64,000 nt of DNA from Chaetorhynchus papuensis (GCA_013396525.1 VWYX01000341.1:198311-262310); one strand, 5' to 3'. Counted from the stretch's first letter, positions 1 to 14,334 are shown. Made by a program: numbers and translations. The notes: generated by a model not told the origin, from the sequence alone.

Positions 1-39
1 GCGCGCCCGCTCTATTCCCTACAAGGCGCGGCGGGCGCG

Positions 40-162
40 GCCCCGCCCCGCGCTCGCGCCGATGAGGTAATGCGGCGCTGCCATTGGCCGCGCGCGGCGG
101 CGCCCCCGGAGCGCGAGCGCCGCGAGCCGGGTATAACTCCGCGCGCCGGCCCCGCTCCGCCC
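40..162 (+). promoter_or_regulatory. TIMP3: TIMP3 core promoter
   Basis: A GC box (CCCCGCCCC) lies near 41-49, an inverted CCAAT box (ATTGG) at 83-87 and a TATA-like GTATAACT at 131-138. The TATA-like element is about 245 bp upstream of the ATG. Spacing predicts transcription starting near 160-165, leaving a 5' UTR of about 220 nt that contains no upstream ATG. The start site is inferred from the box position. Confidence 0.6.
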
Positions 163-379
163 GCACCGCGCCGCACCTCGGCTCCCCTCAGCGCCCCTCA
201 GCGCCCGCACCGTCCCGCCGGGCCAGGGCTGCGCTGCAGAGCCAGCCACAGACACACGGGCAGGGCAGGGCAGGCAGCCGCGGCGCACGGGCTAACTTAG
301 GGAGCAAGAGTAAAGTCAGGCGAACACGGCAGTAGCCGCCTCCCGCTCCGCAGAAGTGAGGAGGCACCTCGGGGGCAAC

Positions 380-503
380 ATGACGGCGTGGCTGAGCTTC
401 CTCGTCGTGTTCCTGTGCAGCTGGAGCCTGCGGGACTTGGTGGTGGAGGCTTGCACTTGCGTCCCCATCCATCCGCAGGACGCTTTCTGCAACTCCGACA
501 TCG
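380..503 (+). CDS. TIMP3: TIMP3 coding exon 1: signal peptide and inhibitory N-terminus
   Basis: This exon encodes residues 1-41 and the first base of codon 42. The ATG at 380 has an A at -3 and is the first ATG of the inferred mRNA; an in-frame extension upstream would need a GTG. Residues 1-24 form a signal peptide with a hydrophobic core (MTAWLSFLVVFLCSW) ending at a VEA cleavage site. Mature residue 1 is Cys25 in CTCVPIHPQDAFC. In TIMPs the free amino group and carbonyl of this first cysteine chelate the protease zinc, so this exon carries the core inhibitory wedge. The donor is GTAAGT after a GAC ATC G, phase 1. The signal peptide differs slightly from the chicken one as I recall it. Confidence 0.97.
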
Positions 504-3188
504 GTAAGTGCCGCCGCCCCGGCCGGGAGGGCTCGGGGGAGCCAGAAAGCTCCCGGGACCCCGAGGGGTGCGGGCAGCAGCCCGGCTGTCACCGCAAGGC
601 AGCCGCCGTCCCGCGAGTGACGAGCGGGAGCAGAGGTGCGGCTGCTCCCACCGGAGAGCGGTGACCTGCCTTTCCAAGAGCGGCTTTGGCTCCCTCGCTG
701 CCGCAGACGCCTGGGCTGGTAAGAGGAGAGGCGGTGGCGGACCCCCGCCCAGCCCTCCCAAGCCCTGTCCCGCAGCAGCCTCTCCCAGAAGTGCCTTAAA
801 GAGATCACTAACTGTTAGAGTGGCATGTTTCCTACAGCGGGACAGAAACACAGTTGGAGGTGTAGGCTGCCAAAATTTCCTCCTCAACTTGGTGACAAGA
901 AGTAGGAGGCAGGATTAGGATGGGATCTCCCGAGCCAGGAAACCGCCCGTGGCTGCTGGTGTTGGAGGTGCGGCTCACACAGGCTTGTGGTGCTGTGCCT
1001 GCAGCGCGGGGACGGGCTGGAGAAGCAGGTACCAAGTGTCTCCAGGCTTTCTGCATGCTGCGCTGCGGTCTTTGCAGCTTTCACTGGATCCTGACTGATG
1101 TTTTCCACTATGGGTTTCAGCATCCCTAGGGTTCCTCGTTACACTAACTTTAGGTAGGGGACAAGGACAGCACGAAAAATCTCGGAGGAGGAGGTAATAG
1201 AGACTCTGTTCAAGTTTGTTGGCTTGCTTGTAGCCAAGGGTGGGTAACAAAATACAGTTGCTGCTTGGTAACTCTTCCATGGCAAAGTATATGAAATTAA
1301 TTAGTGCTGTCCTTTGAGCTACTACTGGACACATGTAAAGGTAAATACAGGCTGTCACTTCAGCAGTGGTGAGTGGACGCACAAGGGAAGTCTCCTGCCT
1401 TCTCTGAAGGTTGTCTTAGTAGCGCAGCATAAAAGGGGCTGGGGACTTTGCTCTGCTGGTACCCACATGATGCTGACTCCGAGTAGAGCCTGCAAAGAAA
1501 TCCTCCTGGCAACTGCTATGGAAGTCAAATAGAAAATAATTCTCACTGCAGCAGAACACCCAGTGCTGTGAATGCTGCCAGTAGCCTTTTCAAGTTAGCC
1601 AAGGTTAGTGGCAAAAGATCTACCTCTTGCCTTCAGTTCTACAGAAACTGCAGTTGTGCCTGGTTATTCATGGGTAGTTTATATAGTGTATCTGCTCCTG
1701 AATGCCAAAACCCCCGTTCCATGTTAAAAGTGGTGGGAAGGTTACAGTTTGCTTCAGTGATGACAGCCTGGAAAACATTTATAAAATAGTTTTGTAGTGG
1801 GAATTATTCCAGGAAACGAAAGTATTTGAACTCCTGTTGCCATTTTCATAGTTTGGATCAACAAGTGTGCCACCTAAGTGACAACTGCCAGGGAGATTGT
1901 CCTTTCTGTGAAAATGAGACTGGGAAACTTTTTCCACAGCAAAAGCTGGTGGCAGCATGTGGCCTTCATTAGTTGCATTTAGGGAGAAGAACTGCTTGCT
2001 TACTCTGGTTAGGTCATGCTATAATAGATTAGGGGTAATTTCAGTTCAATTAACATTTTAAAATGGTATTAAATACGTTTTTGTAATGAATATACACTAA
2101 CTATATTTTTACTAGATGCGAAAGTGATTAGGAGTAAACTATGAAGTTTCATGTAACAGTGCTCCTAAACTTTTGGGCACAAAGTTTTTGTTTCCTACTC
2201 TGATTTCTGGTTGAGTTCAAAGTCTTCTCCTTCATCTTTCCTTTTTCTTTTCTGGGCTCTTCACTGTATCGCAAGCCTTGGCTTTGCTCTGAGACAAAGT
2301 AGTTCAAAAAGTTGACATCTCTGGGGCTGTCGTGCCTTCAGACATCACAGCAATACAAAGGAGGAGAAGCTTGAGGGGAAAGAGAAACCCATTCCAGTAA
2401 ATGACTTGAATGCAAGTTTGGTTAAGACTGCAGGTCTGTGATGGGTTGAAGCAAAAGTTAATCCTTACATTTGCTAGAACTGTGTGGAAAATGTGATATT
2501 TCTGCAGGCTGATTTTAGTAAATGCTGTCACGTTCTTCATATGCGGAAAGGACAAAAAGCACACTGAAGCTTTCTGGCTTTGGAGGAGTTAATCATCTCC
2601 ATGGAAACTGATGGCAGTGTACTAGTGCAGTGTTTAGACAGACTAAACTACACGCTGGGTTATAAAACACATTGTGGGGAAGAAAGGGACTTGGCAGCAA
2701 GTTTTTATCGCTCTTGAAACTTCTGACAAAATACCAGCTCTAAAGGGAGGAGTCAGTGCAGTAAGGGCTGGAGCAAAAGAGGCTTTTAAAACAGCTCCTA
2801 AAACAATACAAGAAATTAACTAGCTAGGTGGCAGCCTAGGAGAGGCTTTTCATCTTCAGAAGCACTGGATTTTGAAGAAGGAGAAAACTTTTAGTTGAGG
2901 ACTGTCATGCAAACTTCTACTGTTGGTGTTTCATACTTAACCAGTGAAGACCCACTCTCAAATTTATTCTCTTCTCCTTTAATCTGATCTCACTGGACAT
3001 TTAATTTTTCATTTTACAGTGGCTCAGTTCTGTTACAGCCTCCCAACCCTGCAGTCATTAGAAAGTTTTAATCTTTACAGAAACAGATGGTCAAATAAAC
3101 CCATTGGAAAGGGCAGGATTTCAATATGTACATCCTTTGAAAGTGAAGCCTGTGGTCTTTGAAGGAATCTTGAACTTCATAAATAACT

Positions 3189-3204
3189 ATATATATATAT
3201 ATAT
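3189..3204. repeat. (AT)8 microsatellite
   Basis: Eight uninterrupted AT units in TIMP3 intron 1, followed by AT-rich sequence. Confidence 0.9.
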
Positions 3205-6200
3205 TTAATTTAAAAAAGGAGGGAGGGGAGAAAAGAGAGGTACTACTGCTAGACTGGTCACAAGGGGTCTTTTCACTCAGCCTAAGTGTTGCAGCTTGAT
3301 GAATGGAGCAGAAGTGAAGAGGTGTGTCTTATCTGGCCCTGTGGGGTCAATCAATAATAAAATTGCTGTTTTAACTCTTGGCTTTCTTTCTTTAACGGGA
3401 TCAGTAAGTGCCAGAAGAGGCAGTACCATAATTGGACAAACAGCAACCGCTCTGGTTTGCCATCTGAACTTTGCTTCCTCCACTCCTGCCCTCTGCCTAT
3501 GACCCCTTCCAGATGTGAATATTTTTCTTTTGTTTGAATTAAGAGACCTTTTGAAAGAACAGACACCAGGCATGCTTTGTTCTTTTGTGACAAAGCTGTG
3601 ACATTTCCAGCTGGACATAGCTGACATGAAAGGGACTTGTTTGTCCTTTTTTTTGCACGAACAGCAGGAACTTTTGAGCTTGGCTGCTGAATGTTGAATT
3701 CACAGGTTTGGAAAACACCTCCTGCTTGGCCCCCTCTGCCCCACATCTCCTTTCAAAGAAAAAAAAAAGGAAAATATGTGAAATTGCAGACTGCATTTTG
3801 ACAAGCCAGTCTGCAAGTGATAAAGCACTTTGTTCACTCCACAGCTGTCTTACTTCTATGGTGTGCATATACTTTAGAGAAGAGCTATTGCACTATTAGA
3901 TGTCTCTTACCTAAGTTCAAAGAAGCTCAAAATAACATTTCTTTGTGTGGTTTGTATTGGGGGAAGAAATACCTGTATCAGCAAGGATGCCAGTGGGTAG
4001 TGCTCCTCTCTGTTCTAAATAACCTCACTCTTGGTGAGAGGGAGTTGACAAGCTTTGGGGAGGTGAAGGTAAGTTCTTAAGGGTCCCTTGGTGCTGGTGA
4101 AGCCATTCTTTATTCCATCCTCCTATATCCATAGCACTGAGCCCACAACACCTGCAGTGGTTCCCATCCTTTGAAGTGAGAATGTGAGAGAAGAGCAAGG
4201 TAGAAGCAGCAGAGAAGGAGGAAACTCGTGAATTTGTTTGGGCCGGAGTGTAAGACTTAGACAAGTCTAATTGAAAACCTGCCCTTTCACTGGTTTTCTT
4301 GAGTTGGTCATTCCACCTTCTCACTAATAAGCTAAAAGAGATGTGCAGAACACTTGATCATATATGAGATTTTGAACATACTTTCTTTACTTTGTTGTAG
4401 TGACATCAAATGTGCTGTCTTAGCCTTTAAGGCAGACAGGTAAGGTCTGCCAGACTGCTTTAAAAGTTATAGTAAACCATCTCCAATTAATTATACCAAT
4501 CTTTAGGGTTGAGATTAATTTAAAACAAATTTTTTTTTGTTACATGTTGTGGTAATGGTTGCAAAAGTGTATCCACTTTAGAATCATGCTTTTGTCGAGG
4601 AAGTAATGATGTGATTTTATTTTTAGACTGGACTTCCCTTGGAGGCATTTTAGAAGCAGGAAATCTGAGAAGCATCCCATAAAGCTTCAAAAAATAATTT
4701 AAAAAAGTACTGCAAATTTCATTTTATGCGGGAAGAAATGGAGGAGATTTGTTTAACTTCTATGGAATTCCAATGTCCATAGTAAAAACTCTGTTGAAAG
4801 AGGGTGTTCCTTGTGACCAGTCATGTCTCCTGACAGAAAGATGGCCACTTGCAGCTGAATTGTCCTATTTAGTAGAAGTGGAAATAGAAGTTGCTTCTTT
4901 GTTGGGTTTTTTTTTGTGTGTGGTTATTTGCAATTTTAGTCCTTATAGGAGGATCTGGAGTTAGTCACTTCTCCAAATGTATGTATTAAAAAATAAAAGT
5001 GGTGGAAATTACTGTTTGGAAGATGTAGTGCCGAGTGCTTTATCTTTTTATTATTGCATATGCTGACTCCAGATTTCCTGCAGGAAGTATCTCCAGCAAG
5101 GCCTCTGAGCCAGCAGAGAGCCAGATGTTCTAATCTAAAGCCTTGGAGCTCTTGCTTTATGTAGACATTTCTTCCCTTCTTATTTTCACTGATTTTCCAT
5201 GTGTTCTTTAGAACTCTCCACCTACCAATTGCTCCTCTGATGTTTCTGGACAGAAGTGGGCTGCTGGGAACGTAGTTATGTACAGCCATATGTAGTACTG
5301 GTGTTTTTAATCTGCGTTTGGGAAGGACCTGCCTTATTCATGTTGCTTTTTCAGGATGAGCAGATTTGATTGACCATAGGAGAAGTGGCACAGGGTGTCA
5401 AATTCATTCTCAGCTTCATCAGTGGACTTCCCTTTTCCCAAGACACTAATACATTTAGTCCTGCACTTTCAGAGTTTCTTAGATATGGCAACTGAGTTGC
5501 ATCTGATGAAATGGATCTCTGCACTCAAGTGCAATCCCAGCCAGGATGGGTGGGGCCAAGAATTTTTAGTAGGAGCACTCATTGAGTCACCTTGCCCTAA
5601 GCTGGATGTTAAAACCATTAAGATGGAAACTTCATTTTATGATGTAACAGTGCTGTCCAAGGTCATACTTCTCTTTCCTCACAGCTCCAATACCATGTGG
5701 TGTTCTTATGTAGCCCAACCAAGCATGCATCACTGAAGGAAGGAGCCCGTTTGGTCTGGGCATGAGGTCTTGGAATTAAAGGAAACTCCCACCAGATGCT
5801 CTCTGGGAGTTTGTAAGAATGGATAAACTTGAGAGGACAGCTTGGTTTGAGTTAACAGGCAAGACCAGGCATGCTGTGTTTGCCAGCTCTGAACCAGACT
5901 GAGCTAAGGAACTTATTTTCAGTCCTAATAATGTTGGCAGTGCCTGTGTTTGAGTTTCCCTACAATTATGACTTTTTTTTTTTCATTTCAAGATGAAGAG
6001 GCTTTTTCTCTAATGTGCTGCTTATTGCTCTAGACTTTCAGGGTATGCTTCTGTCTTTCACATGATAATATAAATTGGAAGCAAATTATACTGGTAAAAT
6101 GATAGTAGTGTAGAAGATGAGGAAAATTGTGCCTTCAAGCACCAATTAGTTAAGTAAATGCAGAGTTCATTAAAGGCCTACAGTAGCTCATCTAAACCTC

Positions 6201-9200
6201 TGAAGAACATCCACATGTGACACTTGAAATTTTACTGGCAGAACTTTATTGGACTGTTGCTACTCTTTAAGCTAACTGTCCTTACATAGACTTCTCTGAG
6301 ACAAGGCTGATGAGAGCAGCCTGACTCCATTTGAAACTATTGCAAGACTGTTTCAACTTCTCCACAGCTTTGTGGCACTGAACACCCTTTGCAAATTGCT
6401 CAGCTGAAGGCCAACCTATTTGGTAACCCTCTGTGTAGAAGTACTCCAGGCTCATGGGAGGGATGCACACTGCTGGGACTTTATCACTTCTCTGCCCACC
6501 AGTGGCATGACTACCAGTGCTATTTGCCCACAGTGGGCTAGGGCCTTATCTAAAACTGGGGCTAAACTGAGTCTGCTTTGGAATAGCTTGAGAAAAGAAT
6601 GTTAACCAGTGTGAATTTCAAATTTCTGCTATATGAAAGTATTAGGCTGGTGCTGGACCTGAGGTAAATGAGACCAAGGTGGGTTAAATAGATTTACACC
6701 CTCTTATACAAGATCTAAAATCTGCCCTAGAAATGAATATGGAGAGGAAATACTGAACCTGCCTCATGCCCTGTGTAAGGCAGGTGCATTGCCACTCGTC
6801 TCACCAGTATTTCACCACCTTGTATCAGGGTTGGATTTGACTTGATCGTTTCAGGTTTCTAAGAGGAATGTTACAAACACTAGAGAGCTTAAAAGCTATT
6901 GTCAAAAACAAAGTTAACATTCTACTGTAATGTGAAGTAGTTCTCTTGAGTGACCAGACTGAAGACATAGTGCATTAACTGACAGTGTCTAATAACATAA
7001 AAATGCAAGTAATTTCACATAATCCTGATTACTTTATTTATTCAAAATTTCTGCCTGCTGGAAAAGATAGTGGGAGTCTTCTGGAAACAAGTCAAAAGTC
7101 TCTTGAGTTGCGTGGTGCTAAAATTAATGTTGACTATGAATAGTCCAAATTCCTGCTAGTGTTTATATAAGACCTTTCTAAAGGGCAATTGGAGCCCTTA
7201 GAAACAGTATACAGACAATAAAACTCAAGTTAAATACCAGAGAGGTGCATATACAAAAAATTATATCAAGCCTTGTAAAAATCAGCTACAGTTTGCCTGC
7301 AATGTAGAATCTCATTTTCACTTTAGGAAGAAAGGAGGTGGTTTGGGGTGTCCCTCCTTGGACAGAAATGTGCCAAGAACCAACAGCAGTACTTGGGGAG
7401 TAGGGAGACCATTGTCAACTCAGGGGTGTGGTCTTGGGCTGTAGGGAACTAGAGGTCTGTGTCAGCAGGCTCAGCTTTGAAAACTTCTTTGTTACAGGTT
7501 GGGGAAGAGAATGGCCACAGCAATAGGCCCAGTGGAAACAGGAGAAGGTATTTAGGAGCTGCAGGAGTGGCAAAGGCCCTCCAGAGACTATCTCAGAGTA
7601 TAAGGAGGAGAGAAGGATTCCTGGAGAAAGTGGAGGTGCAGTGTGGAAGCTCCAGTGAAGAACTAGTACAGGCTGGTCAAGCTAGGAGGAGTCACTAGCT
7701 GTGACACATGGCAGGCCACCCCATCTGGAGCTATGGGAACTATGTGGGACATGCCTAAGATGGATCTTATCCATCCAGGAGAGTGAGTGTATACTTGGGC
7801 TTCTGGGAACACTTAAGTAGGAGAACCCCCATAAAACAATCAGATATTCTATTGACTGATCTCTAACAGCCTGTAGCATGTTTATTTCTGACTGGCAATC
7901 AAGGCTTAGGCTTTGAAAAAACCTGGCTGTGTGGAGTGGCTATGGACAGAGCACATACCCTTTACTCTATCTGGATTCCAGCCAAGCTGTTGCCTTCCTC
8001 CATTCAGATGAATGCAAAGTTCCTTCAAATAGCCCTTCAAGAAATGCAGGTTGTATGGGTGTGTGTGCAGGGCTCGGTCTTTGATTTTTGCCAGGTGAGT
8101 TATAAGGAAAATACTGCTTAGCTGGAAAATGATTCACACTGAGCAGCACGAGAAGCAAATGAAATGAAGCCACATATAACATGCTGTCATATATAACATG
8201 CTGTCTAAAGGTACTTTTGGGATACCTGATGTAGTAACCTCTCCAGGAGATCAAAGGAGGGTGTGCAAATGGTAGAGCCGTCATCGTTCAACACATTGTT
8301 ACTGATCCTGGGCAAAAATAAACACTAATAAAAAAATCTACAATCTTCCTTAGCTACCTGTCTGTTTCTTAAGTGTCAGAGCTCTGTAATCCTGCTGGTT
8401 CATAAGAGTTTAGAACCAGTGTACTGGGGAGGTAAAAAAAGGTATGTTAAAGGGCCCAAGGAAGAAAAAGAGACCTCATCGATTTTTCCTTTCTTAATTC
8501 CTCAGTTTTGACATAAAAAGGCCCAGCTTTCTGCTGGCCTGCATGATCCCTGGTACTTTAGCAGGGCAGCTATAAATTGCACTAAATTTGCACAGAACTT
8601 GAGCAGGTAGCAATGACTACACCAGGTGCAACAGCATGAAGGCAACATATTATTATTTCTTGCTCCCCACTGATTCATTAAAAAAAAAAAAAAGCACACA
8701 ACAGCACATAGGAAACAGGAGTACTTCTGTTTCACAGGGCTATATTCAAAATGACCCAGGCTCCTGCTGGCCTAGAATGAAGGACTTGAATTTTAACTCC
8801 CTCATGCTGCATTGTAATTACAGTATGGAGACTTCAACATCTGTTTCCTTTTCTCCGTGTTTCCCTCAGTATGGGGTGTTACTGCAGTGAAGTCAGCAGG
8901 GAGGCCTGCTGGCATTATGTTAGTCTGTTAATTTTCTATAGAGGGGCGCTGGAGCATTTGTTCAGACAACAAGTTCAATCTCTCATGCTCAGTGAATACA
9001 CGAACAAGCAAAGATCTTGCTCCTCTGATGTTTAATCAGCCCTCTCAAATTTCGTGGATCAGCTGTAAATAGGAAGCTCTCCCTCCAGTGAGCAGGTTTT
9101 CTTGTTGGTCTCCAAACAGTTAAAATACAAGGGAAAAATGTTCTTGCTTGTACCAAGACCGGAAAACCACAGAATGGAAAACTTCCGCTTAACTTTGAAA

Positions 9201-12200
9201 GACAGGAAATGGCTGGTGTTGGAAAGGGAACAGGTACAGGAGGAGTGAGCCAGGGGGCATCTGTGGAAAACCAGCTATTTCCCAGACACTTCTCCTTCTT
9301 ATGGGGGATGAAGTTCCAGGCTGACCCCCACGCTCCAAGCCCTTTATACACTTTCCAAGCACCCACCCCAGTTCCCTACTTCCTGCCTCCTCTGATGTGG
9401 CTATAAATATCCCGCCTGCCTTTCATAGGTCCAGAGAAATGCACATTGCAGATGAAAGGGATCTGAGGTGACAGTATGCAAGAGCTTTTAGACCAGCTCT
9501 TGTGAAGTGACTGACTGCGGGGTCCTCTGCTTTACCCTGTGAAGTGTGAGCTTGCTGGGTCCCCTGCTTTAAATTTCTTGAAGAGTGAAACATCCTCCTT
9601 GTTTATCATGCTCACCTCTGGATTAGGATACATGGGTCTGTTTCTAAGGAAATGATTTCTTCCAATAAATAGTGTACTACATATGGTGCAGAGCTGACAT
9701 CTGAAAGAATTCTGGTATTTGGGAGAATGTAGGGTGGGGAAGAGATGGAACTAGTTGAGAGACCACACTGCATGCAAAAGTATAGCACTCGCAATACTGA
9801 ATATCTTAAATGCTTTGGTGAGGTGGATCAGTCCAAGAGGAAATAAAAGAGCAAAGGGATCCCTGGGGCACTTAAATAGCCATCATGTACAATACTTCAA
9901 TAGCCACAAAATACCCAGCCCTCCCTTAGCATCCTGCAGGGCAAAAATCACAAACCCAGAGAAGCGTGGGAAGACAAGAGCTGCAGTTCCTGTGCAAGAA
10001 CTTCAGTATTGCAAAGGACTGTGCTGGGGTGAGGGCAGGATGAGTTCTTAAGCCCTTTGTTTTACTTTTTTAAATATGAAGAGCAGCACCTGTCCCTTTT
10101 TTATTTTTTCCTTTTTTTGTTCCCCAAGGGGTTGGGGATTAAGGATTTAGTTGGTTATTTCCTTAGAGGATAAAGAAAAAGAAAGAGACTCCAATAAGTC
10201 TCTTTCCATCTTCTCTACAGACAGTGTATTTTCAATAGAATTAAGCAGCTGTCCTCCTTTCCCCCACTGTGTAACAGTTTGCAGCTTTACAGAGAAGCAC
10301 AAAAATAGAAGATTTTATAATATCAGATAGAACTTCTAGGTGTACTTTAAGAGACTACAAATTATCACAGGAAGGTTTTAAGGCATTCAGAGAGAAGCTC
10401 AACTAGATCAGATGGCAAATAGCCAGTTACCCTTATCAGTATTTTGCCTTCAACACCTTTACTTTGGAACAAACACACTGCAGCAGAACCTATGATAGTG
10501 AGTCATTTGCATCATCCAGCGAGGCTGGAGTCCTGATACTGATAAAATAGGCTTCCCAGAAGCCTGATGTGGGATACTCTGACTTTCCCAAAGCTCCCTT
10601 CTCAGGCTATCATCTTAATTCCTTGTTATTAGAGATTGATTCAATCCATGGAGTTTTAAGTTCCTTCCAGAACTCTTTAGAGGCATACTTCAACTCTGGA
10701 GTCTATTTTTCTTTATCAGGATGAGTGTCTAATCTACCTCCCACATGCATTCTAAATTACAGCTATCTCTTGAGTTTGCCAGTGTGTTCTGGTTTCCTCT
10801 TTTTCTGCTTGAATGGGAGGCCAACAGGGTGGGAAGCAGGTCCTTGCCAGCCTTTATTCCAATGGCATGTTTAAATTGATTGAAGAAATGGTGTAGATTG
10901 AGAGAATCAGACCACACCTGTCTGGTGTATTTGGCTGTATGGGAAGCAAAGCTTTCACTAGTACCGGAAAGTTTTCAAGCCAATAGGTTCCTTCCTGTCA
11001 GTGCAAGATCTCGTGTTTGTTTCTGCATGCCCTTCTCTCACACCGATTTCCTCTAGTACTAATGGCTGTTGGAAGAGCTGGGTAAAGGAAAGCACCAGGT
11101 CTTTCTTTCCCTCCTGTCTCAGAAACTGCTTTCCTGTTTGTCCTTTATGCAGTGTGGCAGCTTGGGCTATTGACGTAAACTTTGTCCTTTGTGCTGTTCA
11201 AAGCTCTCCTCTTCTGAATTTGACATTGCCTGCTCACATCCTGACTGCTGTTTTGACAGAAAGAAGGAGAGAGAACAGAACAGGATTCTAGGGTGGTAGT
11301 CATCTTGGCACACCCTGGGATTCACATTTTTGTGCAGCTTCTATGTTCATCAAACCCTCAGAAGGTCAAGCACATGGCCAGGTTCCTTCCAGCACATACT
11401 ACTTAATATATATGTGGGCCAACAAGGAAAGAGCGACCAAAGTTGTTATTGAAATACTGTGGTGGTGCTTTGAGGTAGCGTCACTAGGTTGCACTATTGA
11501 AAAATATGGCAAAGGCAGTTTTGGTTCAAAAAGATATCCAGGTCCTGAATGGGAGGGAAAGAATTCAGAGGAGTTTTGTAAGACTAATTGCTTAGCCCAC
11601 TTGGTTCCCTTCTCTGATGAAAACCACCAGAGCTTGCAATACCCATCTTAACTTGGGCAATTAGAACCAAAATGCTGATGTATGTAATTTTCCCACTGAA
11701 TTTTGGACTGTACCACTTTATTCTACTTTTTCCTCATGTGAACATCTCTGCTAGAGTTGCTGCAACGTGCTGTGTTGTCATAAACATACTGAAATTAAGT
11801 AATGTGGACAATCATTGTACACCAGGATCAACAGGTGTTAAATAAAATAAAATAAATCTTGTTTCTGTATTCCCGGGGTAATTCCCTTGCCAAAGACCAG
11901 GCACAGAATGGAACTATACACTCATGAGCTAGCTGCCTGTTTGCCTGCCAATGTAGTAACAAGAGCAAGCAGGTTCTGTAATGCTTTTACCCAGAAAAAC
12001 AAAACTACGTTTTGGTGAGATTTCCCTATAGTGATGGTGGTTTCAGACCCATTTTGGTTTTAGAATATATAGGCAGCAAAGCTAAAGCTGACAGAACCAG
12101 ACAATGCCAGTCTGCTTTCTGCAGAAGCAGTAATGTTTCAGCTATTCAAGATTATATTTCTTCTCTACCCTGTTTGGAAGGTGGCAGGGGAATCCTTAAT

Positions 12201-14334
12201 TGTCTTGCTGTGTTTTCTTTAAAATCCCTTAACAGAAAATGTTACTGCCATCCGAGGCAATGAGAATGTAATCTGTGGCTGTTTTTCATAGTTGGATAAT
12301 TTGTTGTTTTTGTTTTTAAGCCAACTTGTGACTCTCTGAGGCTAACACTGTTCCAAATCTTATTAATAGCAGTCCTTGACATTTTAGAGGTTTTATATTT
12401 TCATTATTATTTATACATGCTCATTTCTGAATTTGCTAATGTGAACTTGCACTTCCCCAGCTTCCTTGCTTGTGGAAGGAAGCTGTGGAAGGAAACAGTG
12501 TGCACCAACAGCATGGTTTTGTTAACTGGGGTTCTGCTTATCCCACAGAGTATTAGAAGTGAACATAAAACTATACATTGGTCAGCCACACCTCTGATTT
12601 TTCTCAGGGGAAAAAAGCTGTGTAACTATTCTTAGCCGGTATATTATGTGTGAAATTAAGCAGTTCCAAGGGGAAGAACAACTGCTATTCAGAGAGAGTA
12701 CCTTTATGCTTCTGCCTTCTCCTCAGAGCTACAACAGTTCAGTGTTCTTGACTCAAAGTGTTATCTTTGGGGTAGGGGAAAATCAGAGCCGGAGCAAGGC
12801 TGCCAAAGCCCTGGCTTAGACGTGTGCCTCGTGTGCGTGTGTGTACATCTTGCGGTTCGGTGATGACCCTGGTGACTTCTTGAACTTTTAATGACAATGC
12901 AGCTGTCTGTTCATGGTGCTAATTAACCCAAAATCTGATTTCTCCCTCCCCCTCGTTATCCATTGCGTGAATGAGATGTGAAAACAAGAAGACGACTTTT
13001 CCCGTGCCCTTAGGGCTGTCTGAGCCTGGCAGCAGTGACCCTGCCTGAGTCGAACAGAAAGAGCTGCTGCGCAATGGCCCATACTCCTTTTTAATGGGTT
13101 GTTAAGACTCCACCTTCTCCCCCTCCCTCCAGTCCTGTAACAGTTCGGAGCGATATGGCACTTAGGAGAAAACAGCTGCACTAATAACTTTTCTTTTGGA
13201 AAGCCAGAGACAGCTGTTCAGTTTGTAAGTCAAGGGATTCCTCCACTACTTCTTTAGGGCCTGATCCCACTCCAGTTAAAATCAGTAGAAAGATTCCAAC
13301 TGGGTTCAGCAGGCAGTTGAAAGAAGCAGCTTCAGGAAGCAGCCTGTAATCAAACAATACTGCTTCAAAATGTTGGAAACAGCCAGAGAGGAAAAAGAGA
13401 GTAGGAAGGCATTTGTCACAGAGCTGACTTTCTGACTTGCCTGCAGGCTCAAAGTACAAGCACTCAGCAGGCCAATGTTTTACTTGAGGAACAGGTTAAA
13501 TTACTGTTTGTGGTATCTTAAGTTGCTTTTAAAAAACAGCTCTTGTGGGTCTACATTCATTTACAGTCTGCAGTGTTGACAGACTTTTATTGGCACAGTG
13601 AATTAAAAGACTGATCTTTGATGTTGAATGCTGATTTTAGTTTGGATACTCTGAGATCATAGGGGATAATGGCTTACGTTTTAAAATTATGCAAGTTCTC
13701 AGCACCTGCAGCTCTCACTGGTATGCATTTACTTGACATGTCTGAAAAATGAGGAGAAAAATGGAATTAGTCTTGCTTCTGTTATTAGAGATTGTTGTTG
13801 TCACCTGATTTATACTGTGAAAGAGAATGCTAGAAACTTGGTGAGGAGTTTTTGAAACAGAATTTCTGTTTCATGAAGAATTTTGAAATGGTGGAAATTT
13901 ATTCCATCTGAAATGTGAGGGAAAATGATAATATTGGAGTCTTCAGCATGACATTTTCTGGGAAGAGTGATTCAGATGCATCTGAATCTAAAGTTTTGAA
14001 GGATTAATTCAAAAATGTCCAATTTGAATGAAAGTGTCATTTCACATCAATATTAAGACATCAAGAAAAACTGAAGAGAATTGCTGATGAAGGATCCAAA
14101 ATTTTTCTGAGGAAAAAAAATGAGGAAACAATTTTGCTGAAGTCAATATTTTCCTTAGAAATTTGTGACTTAAATAAAGCCATGATCCCTGTCAGGAAAA
14201 TGCCTTTCCTAAAACATGCCTGATGGCTTAACAGTAACAGCCTCCCCTTCTGGAAGTGCTGATTTTGATCAGGTTACACGCTACCTCTCAAGCTGGGAGA
14301 GATTCCAGTTCATCAGTCCTTTGAGGTTTATAGC

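Larger units (their letters stand above)
1..830. promoter_or_regulatory. TIMP3: CpG island over TIMP3 promoter and exon 1
   Basis: The sequence is very GC- and CpG-rich from the first base, then falls to ordinary AT-rich intron composition after about 830. The island covers the promoter, 5' UTR, first coding exon and start of intron 1. It probably extends left of the window. TIMP3 is a classic target of promoter methylation in mammals, so an island here fits the gene. Several long open frames on both strands in this interval are by-products of the GC content. Confidence 0.85.

Noticed and set aside
356..664. An open frame extending TIMP3 upstream to 356 and through the exon 1 donor
   Set aside because: The upstream extension begins with GTG, not ATG, and the frame runs past a perfect GTAAGT donor. 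The joined exons give the full TIMP3 protein from the ATG at 380.
188..918. Long open frames on both strands over the CpG island
   Set aside because: They overlap one another and the TIMP3 exon, are rich in Arg, Pro and Ala, and have no family features; they come from the high GC content.
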